Shown: in pieces, positions 1 through 11,217 of the stretch
How the letters are laid out: each line of letters opens with the position of its first letter
How positions within the stretch are numbered: the first letter of the stretch is position 1
Assembly: GCA_049999725.1 (NCBI GenBank)
Contig: JBNGIS010034428.1
Coordinates: forward strand, 1-27,583
DNA: 27,583 nt
From: Haplomitrium mnioides
Lineage: Eukaryota > Marchantiophyta > Haplomitriopsida > Calobryales
Direction: 5' to 3'
The notes under the pieces: generated by a model
The model's input: the letters and a program-made list of their open reading frames with translations, nothing else
What the model was told of the DNA's origin: nothing
Database searches by the model: none
Translations under genes and position numbers: made by a program

Positions 1-800
1 TAGCATTAGAGGAGTGCATGTCAGGAGGTGCATGAGTGTGTCCTGCTAGTGGGTCTGGGTTCTGAGTTCCAGGTTGTAAATCTGTGGGAGGTTTAGTGGC
101 AAATCAATTCTGCTTTAAGTTCTATTCTGTTCTGTGATTATTAGATTTTTAAGGAGAGAACCTGCTGTGGTCAATCAGTCAGTGGATACTGGTTGGTGGG
201 TTGCAGTAGAGCAAGGAGTGATCAGGATTGTGTGTGCCTATAGAATAGGTGGGCATTTCAACAAATAAACAGAGTAGTGGGTGGTTGGAGGAACATCAGT
301 TGGATGTGAGATCAGGAGGGTCATTCCATAGCTGAGTTCTCAGCATCAAGCTCTGGGATATATTGGGTTGGAGTGGCTTGAGTATCTAGTTTGAGGGAAG
401 TGAGATGTTGTAATGAAGGTAGGCACTGGAGTGTTGGTTTGAGAGTTCCTAGCAAGTTGGGGAGCTGGTTGCTTGTGAATTTCTCTGATTCAGCTTCTGT
501 TTAAAATCAGCCTGTACAGCAGCTTTCTTATCCTGGAAGTGTCAGTCATACAATTTGAGTAATTCTTGGCTTTTGTTCTATTATATTATAGTAGTAGTAG
601 TTTATGTGTTTGGTTTTGTGGGAGAAAGGTTGTCAGTCCTAGAGTGGAGAGAGGTCCATCTCTAAACTGATAGAGTGCAGTTTCAGAACTCTTTAAAGAA
701 CCTGGAAAGTTGGTAAAAGTGGATTAAGAGCAGATTTCTATATAGATCTTACGTGGTTCGATCCTTGATTGTTGTTTTTCGGGGTTGGAGTGCTGCTGCT
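1..800. other. unassigned sequence, no gene seen
   Basis: The stretch is moderately G/T-rich on the plus strand. No open frame of useful length, zinc knuckle, protease, reverse transcriptase or splice-bounded exon can be recognised. A short GGTTCGATCC string near 755 resembles a tRNA B box, but there is no convincing A box or cloverleaf. It may be decayed transposon sequence. Confidence 0.5.
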
Positions 801-809
801 GTGCTACGA

Positions 810-1010
810 CAAGTACGTGCTCAATGGTTTGCTTGTGAGGTTGAGTATGGATTTTTTGGACAATACTTTCTAGAAAAAAATACTAGCAACAAAAAAGAAA
901 CTCATATCCAAGCTACATAGTGATGTACTTGATGTAACACAAATCACGATTTTGTTTTTTGATTTTCTTCTCACACAAGAAAAATCAATTGAGAAAAACC
1001 CCTCTTACTA
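810..1010 (+). repeat. diverged dispersed repeat, copy 1
   Basis: This segment aligns by eye with 27320-27530 in the same orientation. The shared landmarks are AAGTACRTGCTCAAT, GCTTGTGAGG, GATGTACTTG and TTTTGATTTTCTTCT, in the same order and with similar spacing. The frame reading RAQWFACEVE here corresponds to HAQ*YACEAED in the other copy, so the repeat may once have been coding. I do not recognise the protein. It could be part of the same dispersed unit as copy A, because it lies upstream of A's palindrome array. Confidence 0.6.
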
Positions 1011-1559
1011 CCATTAAATCAAATCCATTTGAGTACAAAAGATAAAAAACAATCAATCTTGATGTGTTTGAGGAGATTCAATCACTATTATTAACACTAA
1101 AATAGATTGTGTTAATCTTAATGAATCTTCTGAAGCTGAATCCAAAGAAGTCAACACGAGTGACTAAAGTCATATAAGAACCTTATTGTATATTGCGTAC
1201 TTTCAGCTTAAATTGTAATTTAAGATTGTTATTTTATAAAATACTCGAGAAAGTTATGAAGTAATTTCTTGAATTTATATGCCACCTTAAACTTTTTAGT
1301 GTAAATCTTCCAAATTCATTGTTATTCTGTATGAATGAAACTTGAATGTATAGTTATCACTTTCTTTTGGTTTGTAAAATAATTTCTTTTCGAAAATGTA
1401 GCTATGTTCTTTCTTTCTTTATTGTTGCTAGAAGAGTTTAATGTTTTAAGGTTGCTAAAGCGTTTGCCCAAATTGACTACTTGATCTTTTGCTTGTAAGG
1501 ACTTTGATATAAAACTTGAAAACTTTAAAGCACTTTAACTTAGATGTAGAGCTTTTTAC

Positions 1560-2060
1560 CCCTATTACTTTTAGATTCCAAATCAAAAAATGGAATCTTT
1601 AGCATGCGTAGAGTTCATTTGCAAATAACAAAACCTTTAGCACATCTATATTGAGATGTAGAAGTCTAAAGCCTATGTGCGTATAGACTTTGATAAGCAA
1701 GTTGAAACCTCATACCCGCAAAGACTTTGATGCGGAATGTAAAACCTAGGTTTAGCATAGACTTTATTGCCGAGTGTTCAAATGTTGAGCTCAGATTTCT
1801 ATGTGCATAGACTTTTGTGTGGAGTGTCCAGACGTTGAGCTTAGATTTCTATGCGCACAAAGACTTTCATATGGAAGTCTAAGCCTTCTACATGTACTAA
1901 CTCTGATATACAACCCTCAAGCTTCTACGTACAAATTTTACTATGTAAAACTTCTACATTGCTCAAAGACTCTTTTGTAGAACTCAAAACCTTTTGTTTA
2001 GTAGGCTCTGGTCAAAAACTTGAAGATGTTGCTTGTTTACACTCTTAAGTAAATCTCTAT
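1560..2060 (+). repeat. array of near-palindromic CTATGCGCATAG units (array I)
   Basis: Degenerate units contain cores such as CTATGTGCATAGACTTT, CTATGTGCGTATAGACTTT and CTATGCGCACAAAGACTTT. Two adjacent units near 1790-1870 share the flank GAGCTYAGATTTCTATG and repeat about every 54 bp. The core is close to self-complementary. The array lies roughly 700 bp upstream of copy A. A similar array (17750-18080) lies upstream of copy B, so the position looks conserved relative to the gene family. An isolated perfect palindrome CTATGCGCGCATAG follows near 2380. The short open frame at 1851-2048 is a by-product of the array, not a gene. Confidence 0.7.
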
Positions 2061-2741
2061 AGCCACTGCATTTTTGAATGTGAACTATGACTCCTTTGTG
2101 TATATGATTCTTTGAATTATAAAAGATTTTTCATTGTTGAAACCTTCTATAACATGCCTACCTTAACTAGTGTGAGGATGGATTTTCAACTACAAAAGAA
2201 AGTTTCTTTCTTGCTTGAACTTGAAAATAGAGCTTTGAAGTTCATGCAATGTTTTGATTTGTTGGTTATTGTGACTTATGATTCCAAACTCATTCCCTTG
2301 ACTTCTAGCACACTTGGGTATTTTCCTCATGTTTTCTTTTATTTTTTTTCCAAAAATAAAGTTTTAAGAAGCAACATGTCTATGCGCGCATAGAGTTTGT
2401 GCAACCAAACTTATTTAAAAAAAAACTTATTCTGACATATATTTCAATTTTAAGACCTCTAAATATAGTCAAGGATAAATGCAAGTTTCTTGCAAAAACA
2501 TACCATAATTTTTTATACTTTTCATCGATTTCAAGATTTCTAATATTTTCATAGAAACTAAGAATATCGTTTGATTTTGCATAATGAAATTGATTCTTGT
2601 TCTATTATGTTTGTTGAAATGGCAAAAATTGAAGCTAAAAAATTCACTTAGTTTTTGTTTTTCAAAAAAACCTCATTTTCTTTGTTTTTTAAGATAAAAA
2701 CTACGTTTTTTCCTTAAAAACATAGAAAAAGTTTTTGTTTT

Positions 2742-2778
2742 GAGTAGCTTGCTTCTTGTTCAAAGTATCGGCTGTTAG
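2742..2778 (+). promoter_or_regulatory. conserved upstream element M1 of the methyltransferase-like family
   Basis: This is the weakest of three copies of a roughly 35-bp element with core GTTCAAAGTA(G/T)C flanked by AGTAGC and GGCTGTTA. The other copies are at 3839-3875 and, on the minus strand, at 17371-17411, where it lies about 60 bp upstream of a TATA-like box of copy B. Here it abuts the methyltransferase exon directly. I infer that the N-terminal exons of copy A were deleted between this upstream element and the catalytic exon. Confidence 0.5.
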
Positions 2779-3720
2779 AAAGAGATCTAGGGTCAAAGAA
2801 GCCCTTGAAGATCAAGACCAAGCTCCAACCTTTGCATCATACCTTTGTGCCTTTCTGCTCCACTATCAGAAAGCTAGAGAGTGGAAGTTAAGGCAAAAAA
2901 ATGATGTTGATCTCCCTCCAATTGAAAGAGGGCTTGAAGAACAAGACAAGGATTTAATTTCTTATGTTGATGGACTCAATGTGGCATTTTATCAAGTCCA
3001 CGATGAGTCCAATACTCGACAATTAAATGGCTTGGTGAAACCAAGAAGTTTCACTTTAGCAATTGTTGATATTCCTTACGGGTATAATCTATAAGAAAGA
3101 AAGCATGACAATTTTGATATGAAAGAAGACATTTTTGATGTGGTCTCTTCTTTTGCGGTTGTTACCACTTTCGATTTTTGGTCTTTTGTCATCATTCATT
3201 CTTCTCAACAATTCAACATCGTGGAGGATGCTCTTTTGGAGGTTTGTTGTGCTATCAACCATAACATCTAGTAAGTTTTGTTTTGATTTTTTAATGTTTC
3301 AGTTTATCTTATTTACTTTTCTTTTACTTTCTTTGCAATGTCTTATTTCTTTTTTTTTATTACTTTAGGGACAAAAACAACATTCATTTTTTGGAAGATC
3401 ACATAATCGCTCCTACTCAAGAGTACTAGACTTTAGGCTACTAGACAAAGGAGGGTAAACAAAGCATGAAGCTCTTCAACTTACAATCCGACAATGCAAG
3501 TGGATGTTGACAATAGATAATAAGGAGTGTTTTCAATTGTTCAGCTGTTTCTGCAAAACTCAAACATCTAGGAGATGATGTTCTTGTGAATGTATACCAA
3601 AAGCATCAAGCTTTGTATGACTTTTTCATTGACCATTTGTCAACTAAGCAAGATTGGATCTTAGATATTTGCTCTAGGTCAGACACATTCCTTTGCCTAT
3701 GCTTTAAAGTTATTTGAATA
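2756..3720 (+). pseudogene. methyltransferase-like gene, copy A (catalytic domain only)
   Basis: Exon 2756-3270 and exon 3369-about 3716 join across a 98-bp intron (donor CTA|GTAAGT, acceptor CTTTAG|GGAC) and stay in one frame. In order one reads SYVDGLNV, a D-I-P-Y-G-Y-N motif at 3068-3088, FWSFVIIHSS downstream, and then DWILDICS from 3652. The next residues, R-S-D-T, stand where a G-x-G SAM loop is expected. A motif IV-like D-x-P-Y preceding motif I is the permuted beta-class order of DNA amino-methyltransferases (N6-adenine or N4-cytosine). The same frame is conserved in copies B and C. Stops occur after YNL, at the exon junction (TA|G against TG|G in B) and at several sites in exon 2. 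It lacks the N-terminal exons seen in B and the C-terminal EYDRHQ region. Family membership between copies is secure. Assignment to amino-methyltransferases is inference from motif order, and the substrate is unknown. Confidence 0.7.
3271..3368 (+). other. intron within copy A
   Basis: A canonical GTAAGT donor follows CATCTA, and a long T-rich tract ends in CTTTAG before GGACAAAAAC. Protein similarity to copy B breaks exactly here and resumes after the AG. The matching B interval is 95 bp (14053-13959 on minus), and its donor is mutated from GT to AT. Confidence 0.75.
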
Positions 3721-3734
3721 AAACAATTTTCAGA

Positions 3735-3875
3735 TTGAATTTTTTTTGGATGGAAATTTTTGTTACTATAGAAAAAATAAATTTTGAAGTAAAAATTTGA
3801 AAAAAAAAAATCCAACGCAAAATACAATAGGAACTTAGTAGTGGTTCTTGGTTCAAAGTAGCAGTTGTTATATAT
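3735..3875 (+). promoter_or_regulatory. conserved upstream region with element M2
   Basis: The last 35 bp (AGTAGTGGTTCTTGG, TTCAAAGTAGC) match the minus-strand region upstream of copy B with mostly transition differences. Similarity extends back through the poly-A tract and an AT-rich stretch to about 3735, matching 17540-17371 in reverse. In B this segment precedes a TATA-like box and the first coding exon. Here it leads into a copia integrase remnant instead, so it looks like an orphaned upstream region of another family copy. Confidence 0.5.
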
Positions 3876-3899
3876 TTATTAGATCGCATTCATTGATGT

Positions 3900-4300
3900 T
3901 TTTTTTCAAAATGCACAGTTATCTCTTTGTTAAGATATAAATCTAAGGCTTTGAAATGGTTTAAAAATTACAAAGTTGTTATTTTAAACCTCTATAACAA
4001 AGGGATTAAATATCTTAGAATTGATAATAGGGCTAAATATGTGTATGATGAGTTTCTTTCTTTTTGCCATAAACCGCACATTGCAAGATGGTTTACTGTC
4101 CATGACACTGATGAACAAAATGAGGTAGCATACAAAAAAAAACAAAGCATTAAAGAAGGTTGTCCTTAGTATATTACATGATTCATAACTATATATGTCT
4201 TATTTGGAGAATGCCTTGCTGAATGCAAACCATTTGCTAGAAAAAATCCACCAAGAAGCAAAAAGCTCTTTATGAGATATGGATCGGCTTAAAAAGAGAC
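3900..4300 (+). pseudogene. Ty1/copia-type integrase core fragment
   Basis: The open stretch 3927-4169 reads KSKALKWFKNYK, then KIKYLRIDN-like and DEFLSFC-like segments, then DEQNEVAYKKKQSIKEG. This is the typical order of copia integrases: a KTKALEWFK-like lead, the second catalytic Asp in TDN, the EF-x-x-FC segment, and the QNGVAERKN region carrying the catalytic Glu. The second Asp is retained in IDN. TDN has become IDN, QNGVAERKN has become QNEVAYKKK, and similarity continues past a stop to about 4300 in shifted frames. No protease, reverse transcriptase or LTR is seen next to it, so it is an isolated relic. Confidence in the family is good; function is lost. Confidence 0.75.
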
Positions 4301-4979
4301 CTTATTATATTATAGTAAGATAAGCAACCTAGATAGAATATTGAAAAAATATGTTAAACTTAAATCGCCATATTATAATGTTTACTTATAATTTTTAGAA
4401 GATCTTTAGGCTACAAAACCTAAAACATTCACTGGAAATAAATTCAGAAAAAAAAAAAACAATGTTGTGACAAGCACTAACATTATAATCTACAATATGC
4501 TAGGAAATGTTTTGATCTTCCATTTACTTACAAAAGAGATAAAAAAAGGAAGAACTATGTTTGCATAGACTTTTGCATAGATATTTTTAAAACATGATCT
4601 TTTTCATCAAAATCAATCCGGCGTTTCTATGTACACATACAATCAATCTTTTGTAACTCAATCAAATGAATTCAAAAAATATAATCATATAAATGACCCA
4701 TATGAACGATGATTTCCTAACTCAACTTTGTAGTAAATGTAGCACAAAGATAATTTGTGTGAAAATATAAATCGTTCTAACATAAACGTCCATGCCAACA
4801 TATACTTCTTTGTTTACTTTTACATATGGTACGATGTTTTATTCAAAAATCATTTATCCTAGGAAAGGAGATATTAACGCATGAACTTAATAACTTATAC
4901 ATTAAATGTTATGTGAATCAAATACCATTTACTAAAATACATGAGACCTAAGACTTGATATTGTTTTAAGAAGAAACAA
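4301..4979. other. AT-rich gap without genes
   Basis: No coding frame is supported. A weak palindrome-family match (CTATGTTTGCATAGACTTT) sits near 4555-4585, in the 3' region downstream of the split copy B. Otherwise I see nothing specific. Confidence 0.5.
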
Positions 4980-5152
4980 TTTATTATAAAATAAAAGTAC
5001 ATGAGCTAGTGGCTTCTTCTTCAGTCTTGTCCTCTTCAAAAGCCAATGGTGTCATCGAGATCAACAGACTAAGAAGCTTGAGCATCTACAGTCGTAAGAA
5101 AATCATGTCACGACTTTGTTGTCCTTGGAATAACTACTAAGTCTCAGCAAAG
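4980..5152 (-). pseudogene. 3' end of methyltransferase-like copy B, cut off by the retrotransposon
   Basis: On the minus strand this aligns base for base with the 3' part of copy C (18298-18430): KS-x-HD, then T-x-DAQ, then VDLD before a TGA at 5023-5021. A poly(A)-signal-like AATAAA (plus-strand TTTATT, 4980-4985) occurs at the same relative distance in C. Joining 5152 to the sequence after 13460 recreates a colinear match to C, so it is the continuation of copy B and not a separate copy. Stops (TGA, TAG) are present in the frame. Part of it may be 3' untranslated sequence, because B and C share a TAG further upstream. Confidence 0.75.
5149..5152. repeat. left target-site duplication AAAG
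   Basis: AAAG precedes TGTCACAAC of the 5' LTR and recurs at 13457-13460 after GCACGACA of the 3' LTR. A fifth base (C on the left) could belong to it with one mismatch. Confidence 0.6.
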
Positions 5153-5544
5153 TGTCACAACATTCCATGCAGTTTTCTATTTTTAGACATTTTAAGTTTT
5201 TTGTCTAAGGCCATGTACTCTCATCGAAAGGTTATCTTTCAATGTCATTTAACTCCAGGAGAAGAGTTGTGGTATTGCAGCTCTTGGAGAAGCATGGATT
5301 CCTTGTGAACAAAGGTGCACTGGTTCTAATATCGGAATATCAACACATACAAATTGGGAATTTCTTTGAGAATAAATTACTCGAATTTCTTTGAGAATAA
5401 ATTACTCGAAGAAAAGTACATTGAAAGATATCGTGAGATTTTTGTCATCCATTGTATCTTGGACTATGATCCGTGAGATTTTTGTCATCCATTGTATCTT
5501 GGACTATGATTTTTGTCATCCATTGTATCTTGGACTATGATCTG
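5153..5544 (+). repeat. 5' LTR, TATA box lost and 3' end rearranged
   Basis: TGTCACAACATTCC to about 5432 aligns with 13060-13330. Compared with the 3' LTR, about 20 bp including TATATAAG is missing between TTTTTTGT and AAGGCC. A 25-bp stretch beginning GAATTTCTTTGAG is duplicated at 5358 and 5383. From 5438 the segment ATTTTTGTCATCC is repeated three times (5438, 5478, 5509), replacing the expected U5 end. Without its TATA box this LTR is unlikely to start transcription. Confidence 0.65.
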
Positions 5545-5557
5545 TGGTATCTCGGAG
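5545..5557 (+). other. probable primer-binding site (initiator Met tRNA type)
   Basis: TGGTATCTCGGAG resembles TGGTATCAGAGC, the usual plant primer site complementary to initiator methionine tRNA. It lies directly after the rearranged LTR end. A second TGGTATCTTGGAG follows at 5570. The match is imperfect. Confidence 0.4.
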
Positions 5558-8500
5558 GGTGGTATCTTGGAGTGCTAAAAGTTTGGGGAAGAAATTTCGC
5601 TCAAGATTGTGGTCTTGTGAACCAATCACAGAAATTTATGATCATTTGTGTGAAGAGCGGTTTGATGGTGCATTTATGATCATTTGTGTGAAGAGAGGTT
5701 TGCTGGTGCAAAAATCTGCTCATTGGAAAATTTATGTGTTGTGTAGATTTGGCGGAAGAAATTCATTGTAGAAGAATAATTTGTGTAGAAGAATAATTTG
5801 TGGCTTGATTCTCGTTGCTGCGGTGCTCCAAGTTCCTTGAAGATCAGAAATATTGAGCGTGGATTTGCGATATCCTTTCCTATGGCAAAATGTTCTAAGA
5901 ATTTATAGAAGGCCGCTGAATTGTTGAGTGGCTAAGAGCACATATTATTGTGCAGATTTTTGTCGAGCAAGGAGACAACATCAAACAGCCACGAAGAAGC
6001 AGAATTGAAGAAGAAATCAAAACATTCTGCCAGTCAATTTGAATAGAGGTCATACATGAAGAATCGAAGTAGGAATCAAAGGTGTTTTTTGATTTGTGGT
6101 TGAGGAAAAATCGAAGAAGTATTTTTATGGATTCGCTCGAGCAGCGAAAATCGCAGGAAACAAGAAACGATTTCGATCAAGGCATTGTTGAGCATCAACG
6201 ACTGATGTTACGGTATTCTTTGACCAATGCATAGTCGAGTAAGATCTACGAGCAGTGTTTTCCAGGAGGTTTGTTCCTCAAGTTTCTTCATCGAAGAGAG
6301 AACCTCGATTGTTTTTGGTTTGTAGCAAGAGTTTTTGCTGGCTCATCACGTACAAGGGGCAGATCGTCAAGCAGCTGCAAACTTGTCAAAGTAAGCAGCA
6401 ATCGAGGGGCCATTTATCGAACGTGGGGATTCAGTCGACTTCTCAAGCAAGGGAGTTGCAGGAGCGACTTAGGATTCATCGAGTGAAGGGTGAGCTGCAA
6501 ACAGCTGCAGCCTACGTTTTTTAGCAAGCAAAACCAGATTTGAAGCAGTAATTAGGGGGACGGAATTGCATGATAGCTTTATGGTTTAATCATGAGCATA
6601 TTCTCATCGAGTTACTCTTCAACAGAGCTCTTTGTCATGGATTTCTTCTCTGCATTTTCCTCTCTTGGACAGGTTTGTTGATCATTTCAGGGATTTGGGA
6701 AGAAATCCTCATATTCCAAATCTGTAGACAAACTTGCAGAGTATTTTTTGTCAAAGAGGAGCAATTGAAAATCGTGGAGCTGCTCTTGTCAAATTGAAGC
6801 TCCCTGTTTGCTGGTGAAGACGAGACAATCGAGGAAGGTTTTAGGGATTTTGCAATTTCTTGTGTTGCTCAAAAATTTGTAGAAGGATTGGCAAGTGTTT
6901 TGAATCCTTCGTTGATGCTTTGGAAATCATGGAGGGAAGACTTTTTGTTCAAAAGATTTTCGAGTTCAAGCACAGATTTCTGCGTCAAGGGCAGAGTTCA
7001 TCAAGGGATTTGCAAGAGCATAGGGATTTCTGTCGAAGAGGTCTCTAAATTTTTGTGTTGAGTAGCGAATTGTTGCTACAGAAGAGAATTGTTGAGTGCA
7101 GGATTGCGTTGAGCAATTTTTGTGGAAGGGAAGGTTTGGTTTCTTCATATGCAATTTAGAGATTTGGGGAGCATCCTCGCTACTCAAAAAAATTGCAGAT
7201 CACGAGCTGTGATTTTGAAGAGAAATGCAGTGAGCAGTCCTTGCTGCTCTAGTCTTGATCGAGCAGCGGTAGGGATCCCTTTGTGGAAGGCCTCAATCTT
7301 TGGTGTGCTGCAACGAATCGGCAAGCAACAATCAAAGTGCTAGATTTTGTCATCAAGAACAAGTTGATGCAGTCAATTTGTGTAAGGAGGCATTTAGGAT
7401 CTTGCTCGAGCAGCAAATTGCTGCTCCAGTAGATCACAAAACAAGCATTGGGCATTGGGCAGTCTTGTTGCTTGAATGTTGGCAAATGGAAAACCAGAGA
7501 ACAGAGGAAATTTCTGGAATTGCGGAGCAAAGTTTAGGATTTTGTTGAGCTGCTCAGTTTCTTTCTCGGACAGTAAATTTGCATGTGCAAGGGTTTTGTC
7601 AAAGAGTACCTCTGATTTCTGGCTCAAAGGATTTGCAAGAGCAACATTTGGGCTTTTGCAACCATTCGAGCAACGATTCAGGAGTTGACTTTCTGCTCAG
7701 ATTTTGTTGAAGCAAATTTGATAGTTTCTGGAGGCTTAGAGCATTCGATGTGCTTGTGAATGACCAGAAACTTTTTGAAGGAGTAGATATACTTTCAGCT
7801 GCATGGGAATTTGTTTATAAGGCCATTGGTGTCCTATGTCGAGTAAGGCATTCTGCTAAAGGCAATAGAGCAATTCATGGCGTACAGATTCTGGAGTAAA
7901 CAGAACCTCTGATTTTGACTGCCAAAGAAGGAAGAACGGCTTACAAATATTCACTGCTCTCGTAGGTCTTTCATTGAGCACCAAGTTTTTATTTTCTGGA
8001 TTTCAGTGAGCAACCAAGCTCTACTGCAGAAGATCACAGAAAGGGTACTGCAATGCCAGGCAATATTTTTCATTGAGCAGTTCTTAAGAGCAAAGAAAGA
8101 GGCGATTTACTATGTTTTGGGTTGAAGAGAACCTAGATCTGATCAAAGAAAGCAACATACTCTGTTCCAAGGTAAGAATACAGATATGACAAACCAGATC
8201 TAACAAGGAAGAGAGAAACCAGTCTAGAACCTTGCGCTAAGCTTTGTGACGGTGGTTGGAGGTGTACACCAACAAGCTCCAAGTGCGCCAACAGTTTTGG
8301 AAGGAGCAAGTTGCAGAAATTGAATCCAAGAAAGAAGCAACATTGACATTTCAGAAATTTGGTAAGAGGTTCATAAGAGGCCCCATTGCCGGAAGTCTAT
8401 TTGCGACACAAAGCAGGGGTATTTGAACCAAAAACAGAATTAAAAACAAAATTTTCAGAAAAACAATATAATATAATATAATAATAATTTTCTGAATTCA

Positions 8501-8975
8501 AAGATGCTAAGCCAGACACTCCGCTGAGTGGTGCAAGGGTGGCAAAAGTTCACCAGCACACCTCTAGGGTGCATGATATCTGGAAGCCTAGACTTTTTCT
8601 AAAGTGAAGCAAGAAAGTCCAAAAATTTGTTTGCAAGAAATCGAAGGTCGGTCTGCAGTGCTCAAGAGAAAAGCGGCAAAATTCTGTTTTGATTTACTGT
8701 CAACTCTCTTCCTAGATTGAAGGGAAGACCAATCAACTAGGATTGGCCAGCAAGGTGTACCTTGTTCAGAAGAGAAGGAAGGGTCACTTGTGTTGATTTG
8801 GACATTTCAACCAACTTGTGAGCAAGTGGCTAAGTGGCCATAGCACAACATGCGAGCTGTGAGTGAGTTAAGCTGAGCGGAGGTCAACACGGAGCTAGAG
8901 GGTGGAAGGGTGTGGTACAGCATCACTCACAGTGGCATCCAGTTTGACCTACAGTAAGAGCGACTCAACATTTGG
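5558..8975 (+). other. long retrotransposon leader without a supported gene
   Basis: About 3.4 kb separates the primer site from gag. Many short open frames occur on both strands between 6255 and 7690, but none shows a known motif or a consistent frame. Local features are a 38-bp tandem duplication (5634-5709), a 17-bp duplication near 5768-5800, recurrent GAGCAGC/GCTGCTC strings between 6100 and 7560, and an (AATAT)n-like tract at 8466-8490. It could be an untranslated leader or could contain an older insertion. Confidence 0.45.
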
Positions 8976-10723
8976 TAAGTGACAATACATCGGACGAAGA
9001 GGAGGCAACTCTTCCTATCACTCAAGTACATTCCCCGTTGTCTTAGGATATGGATGAGATGTATGGGGCACAAAAAGGCCAAGGAGGTTCTCGGGTGCAA
9101 TAGGCACCATTGATTTGGATGATTTCATCCAGGAGTTTGACACTTAGTGTGATCTACAAACATTGCGGAACTCAGCTCTCTTTACACCTTTCATGACATG
9201 GAAAGGTTTGTTTCAGCACTTAGAAGGACCGCCCATGGATGATTACCATGAATTTAGGCGGGCTCATTTGATTGAGATTGAGGAGTGGAGACAATATTGG
9301 TCCCCTAATTATGTCTCCATCACCTATAGTGGAAGGGCAAGTGCCCATGTCCATGTGACCCATACAACATCCTCTAGTGGCACTAGCCACAGTATTGGTG
9401 CTTCAGAGGTAGGAGGAGTTTTTAGTACACCTATTCTAGTTAGTGCAGCAGAGAGTGGAGGGGTTCCAATGTTTAACCATGTGGTTGAGTTTTTTGAGCT
9501 TCTTAGGCAAAATTACCAGGGTGTGTGGACGGACAAGCTGAAGAGTCTTTAGGAGTTCCAGCACAAGACTGGAGAGAGTTTGAGAGAAGCTTACACTAGG
9601 ATAAGGAGGCTCATCAATGTCACGAAGAGAGTGACAGAGGTTCAAGTTGTACAGTTTTGGTATTCCATCCTTGACAGGGATTTGAGGAGGAGAGTGAGAG
9701 ATGCCACCCTTCTTAGAGATTCTGATCCCGCTTTGCCATTGTGTTTACACTATCAGAGCGCATAGAGCTTAACCTGGTGAATGAGAGAGAGTGGTCACTG
9801 CAGGATTTCAGAAGGAAGCGCCAAAATTTGCGTCCCCAGCCACATCTACCTCACAGTGTGCACCACGAAAGGGTCAGAAGGTTGGAGGGCAGTTAGCTTT
9901 GCCATCTTATGCAGGTCAGCAATTAGGTTGTTGGATATGTGGTGGAGATCATATGCAAAGGTTATGTCCAGAGGCGAGAAAGCCACGAGCAGCACGTTTT
10001 GGAGATGCAAGTGCAGCTGGCTAGCAGCAATGTGACCATTGTAGGGTCATGGGTCACACCAGGGACCGATGTTTTTTGCTTCACCCGGAGCTGCGACAAG
10101 GAGGAGCTCGCATAGGTGAGCAAGGTAGAGGTGGGTGAGGTGGTCGTGGCAAAAGAACATCACCAACTGGGAGAGCTGGGGTGGGTGATCCAACAACTAC
10201 TATGGATCCTCAGGATGCTAGGATTGCACAATTGGAGCAGCAATTAGCTGCCATGACTATAGCTCAAGTAAGGCCCAACTCTGGAGGTGAAACTTCTACT
10301 TCGTATGCAACTGATGGAGATTTAGCTGGTATGGGATTCATGTGTGGGACAGTCCACATTGATGCGTCTGCGGCGATGACTAGAGCAGCAAGCAAGGCTA
10401 TTGAGCCTAGGAGAGCAGCGGTGGAGTCAGATCCTCAGAGGGGGGATGCTCACTGGCAGGTAAGACTTTCACAGTCATTTGAGTTGACAGATTTGGTGAG
10501 GACTACGTCTATGCATCCGACTCAGGCTTCCAGGAAGATGGAGAGATCAGCCAAGGTGGAGGGGAGTGCGTCTTCGGCTATGGAGATAACTAGGTTAGTG
10601 GTCGAGAAACCACTGTTTGTAGTTAGGGATGTGTTGACTGGAGGAGTTACACCAGCTGAAGTGTTCAGGTTGGTAGCCACACTATGTGGGGATGCTCAAG
10701 GTGCACTTCTAGTATGGAAGTGA
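8976..10723 (+). pseudogene. retrotransposon gag with two CCHC zinc knuckles
   Basis: A Ser/Glu-rich start (DNTSDEEEAT near 8977) is followed after a frameshift by IDLDDFIQEF and FQHLEGPPMDDYHEFRRAHL. The core gag helix region (HKTGESLREAYTRIRRLI, then VQFWYSILDR and RRRVRDATLLRDSDP) lies at about 9560-9730. Two frameshifts (near 9738 and 9790) lead to the knuckles: CWICGGDHMQRLC at 9929-9967 (C-x2-C-x3-H-x4-C) and CDHCRVMGHTRDRC at 10031-10072 (canonical C-x2-C-x4-H-x4-C). These bind nucleic acid in packaging. A Gln-rich possible coiled coil (AQLEQQLAAMTIAQ) follows. In-frame TAGs at 9550 and 10022 and a TGA near 10139 break the frame. Gag identity is firm; the product is not made intact. 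Confidence 0.8.
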
Positions 10724-10785
10724 GACCTGTGAGTAGAGCAGCTGATGCAGGTGCCTTGTCTGGAGGTGAGACATGACATGCTATT

Positions 10786-11217
10786 GTGGCACGGCTGATG
10801 GAGTTATCAACCCGACCAACATTTGAGAGGACAAGATTCAGACCTAGTGTGGTGTCCATCGACAATCAGAGTGGTATTTCCCGACTTATGGGTCCTTCAA
10901 ATGTGGTGTATAGGCCAGCCAGGGTATTGTTGGATACAGGTGCACAACCATTGATATTAAGCAAGTCAGTTGTGTAGAGGTTGGGATTGAGACTTGGAGA
11001 TATGGAGATCTGCCTTTTCCCCATTCATGCTTCATTGGGAGGACCTTCACCCATGCATCATATTATACGTGAAGAGATCGAGCTTAGAGTGCAAGCTGAT
11101 CATCCCACAAATAGCTCATATCTGAGCGCTCGGGCCATACTTATGAAGGTCAAGTCTTATAATGTTTTGGTGGGGTGTATTGTGTTATATCCCATAGGGT
11201 TCACTATTGATTTTTAG
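10786..11217 (+). pseudogene. retrotransposon aspartic protease region
   Basis: RVLLDTGAQPLILS near 10920 carries the D-T-G-A active-site motif of retropepsins. Further on, YNVLVGCIVLYPIGFTIDF near 11160-11215 matches the C-terminal strand region that follows the flap in plant retrotransposon proteases. A TAG at 10975 and a TAG at 11215 interrupt an otherwise continuous frame that runs on into the methyltransferase-like segment. A frameshift separates it from gag (10723 to 10786). Confidence 0.75.

Noticed and set aside
755-764. GGTTCGATCC as the B box of a tRNA gene or SINE
   Set aside because: No A box at the right distance and no cloverleaf could be drawn.
2112-2393. 93-codon plus-strand frame before copy A as the missing N-terminal exon
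   Set aside because: No similarity to exons 1 or 2 of copy B was visible and no splice sites fit; it may be chance.
6255-7688. Numerous overlapping open frames in the retrotransposon leader
   Set aside because: Several frames on both strands are open at once, with no recognisable domain and no consistent frame.
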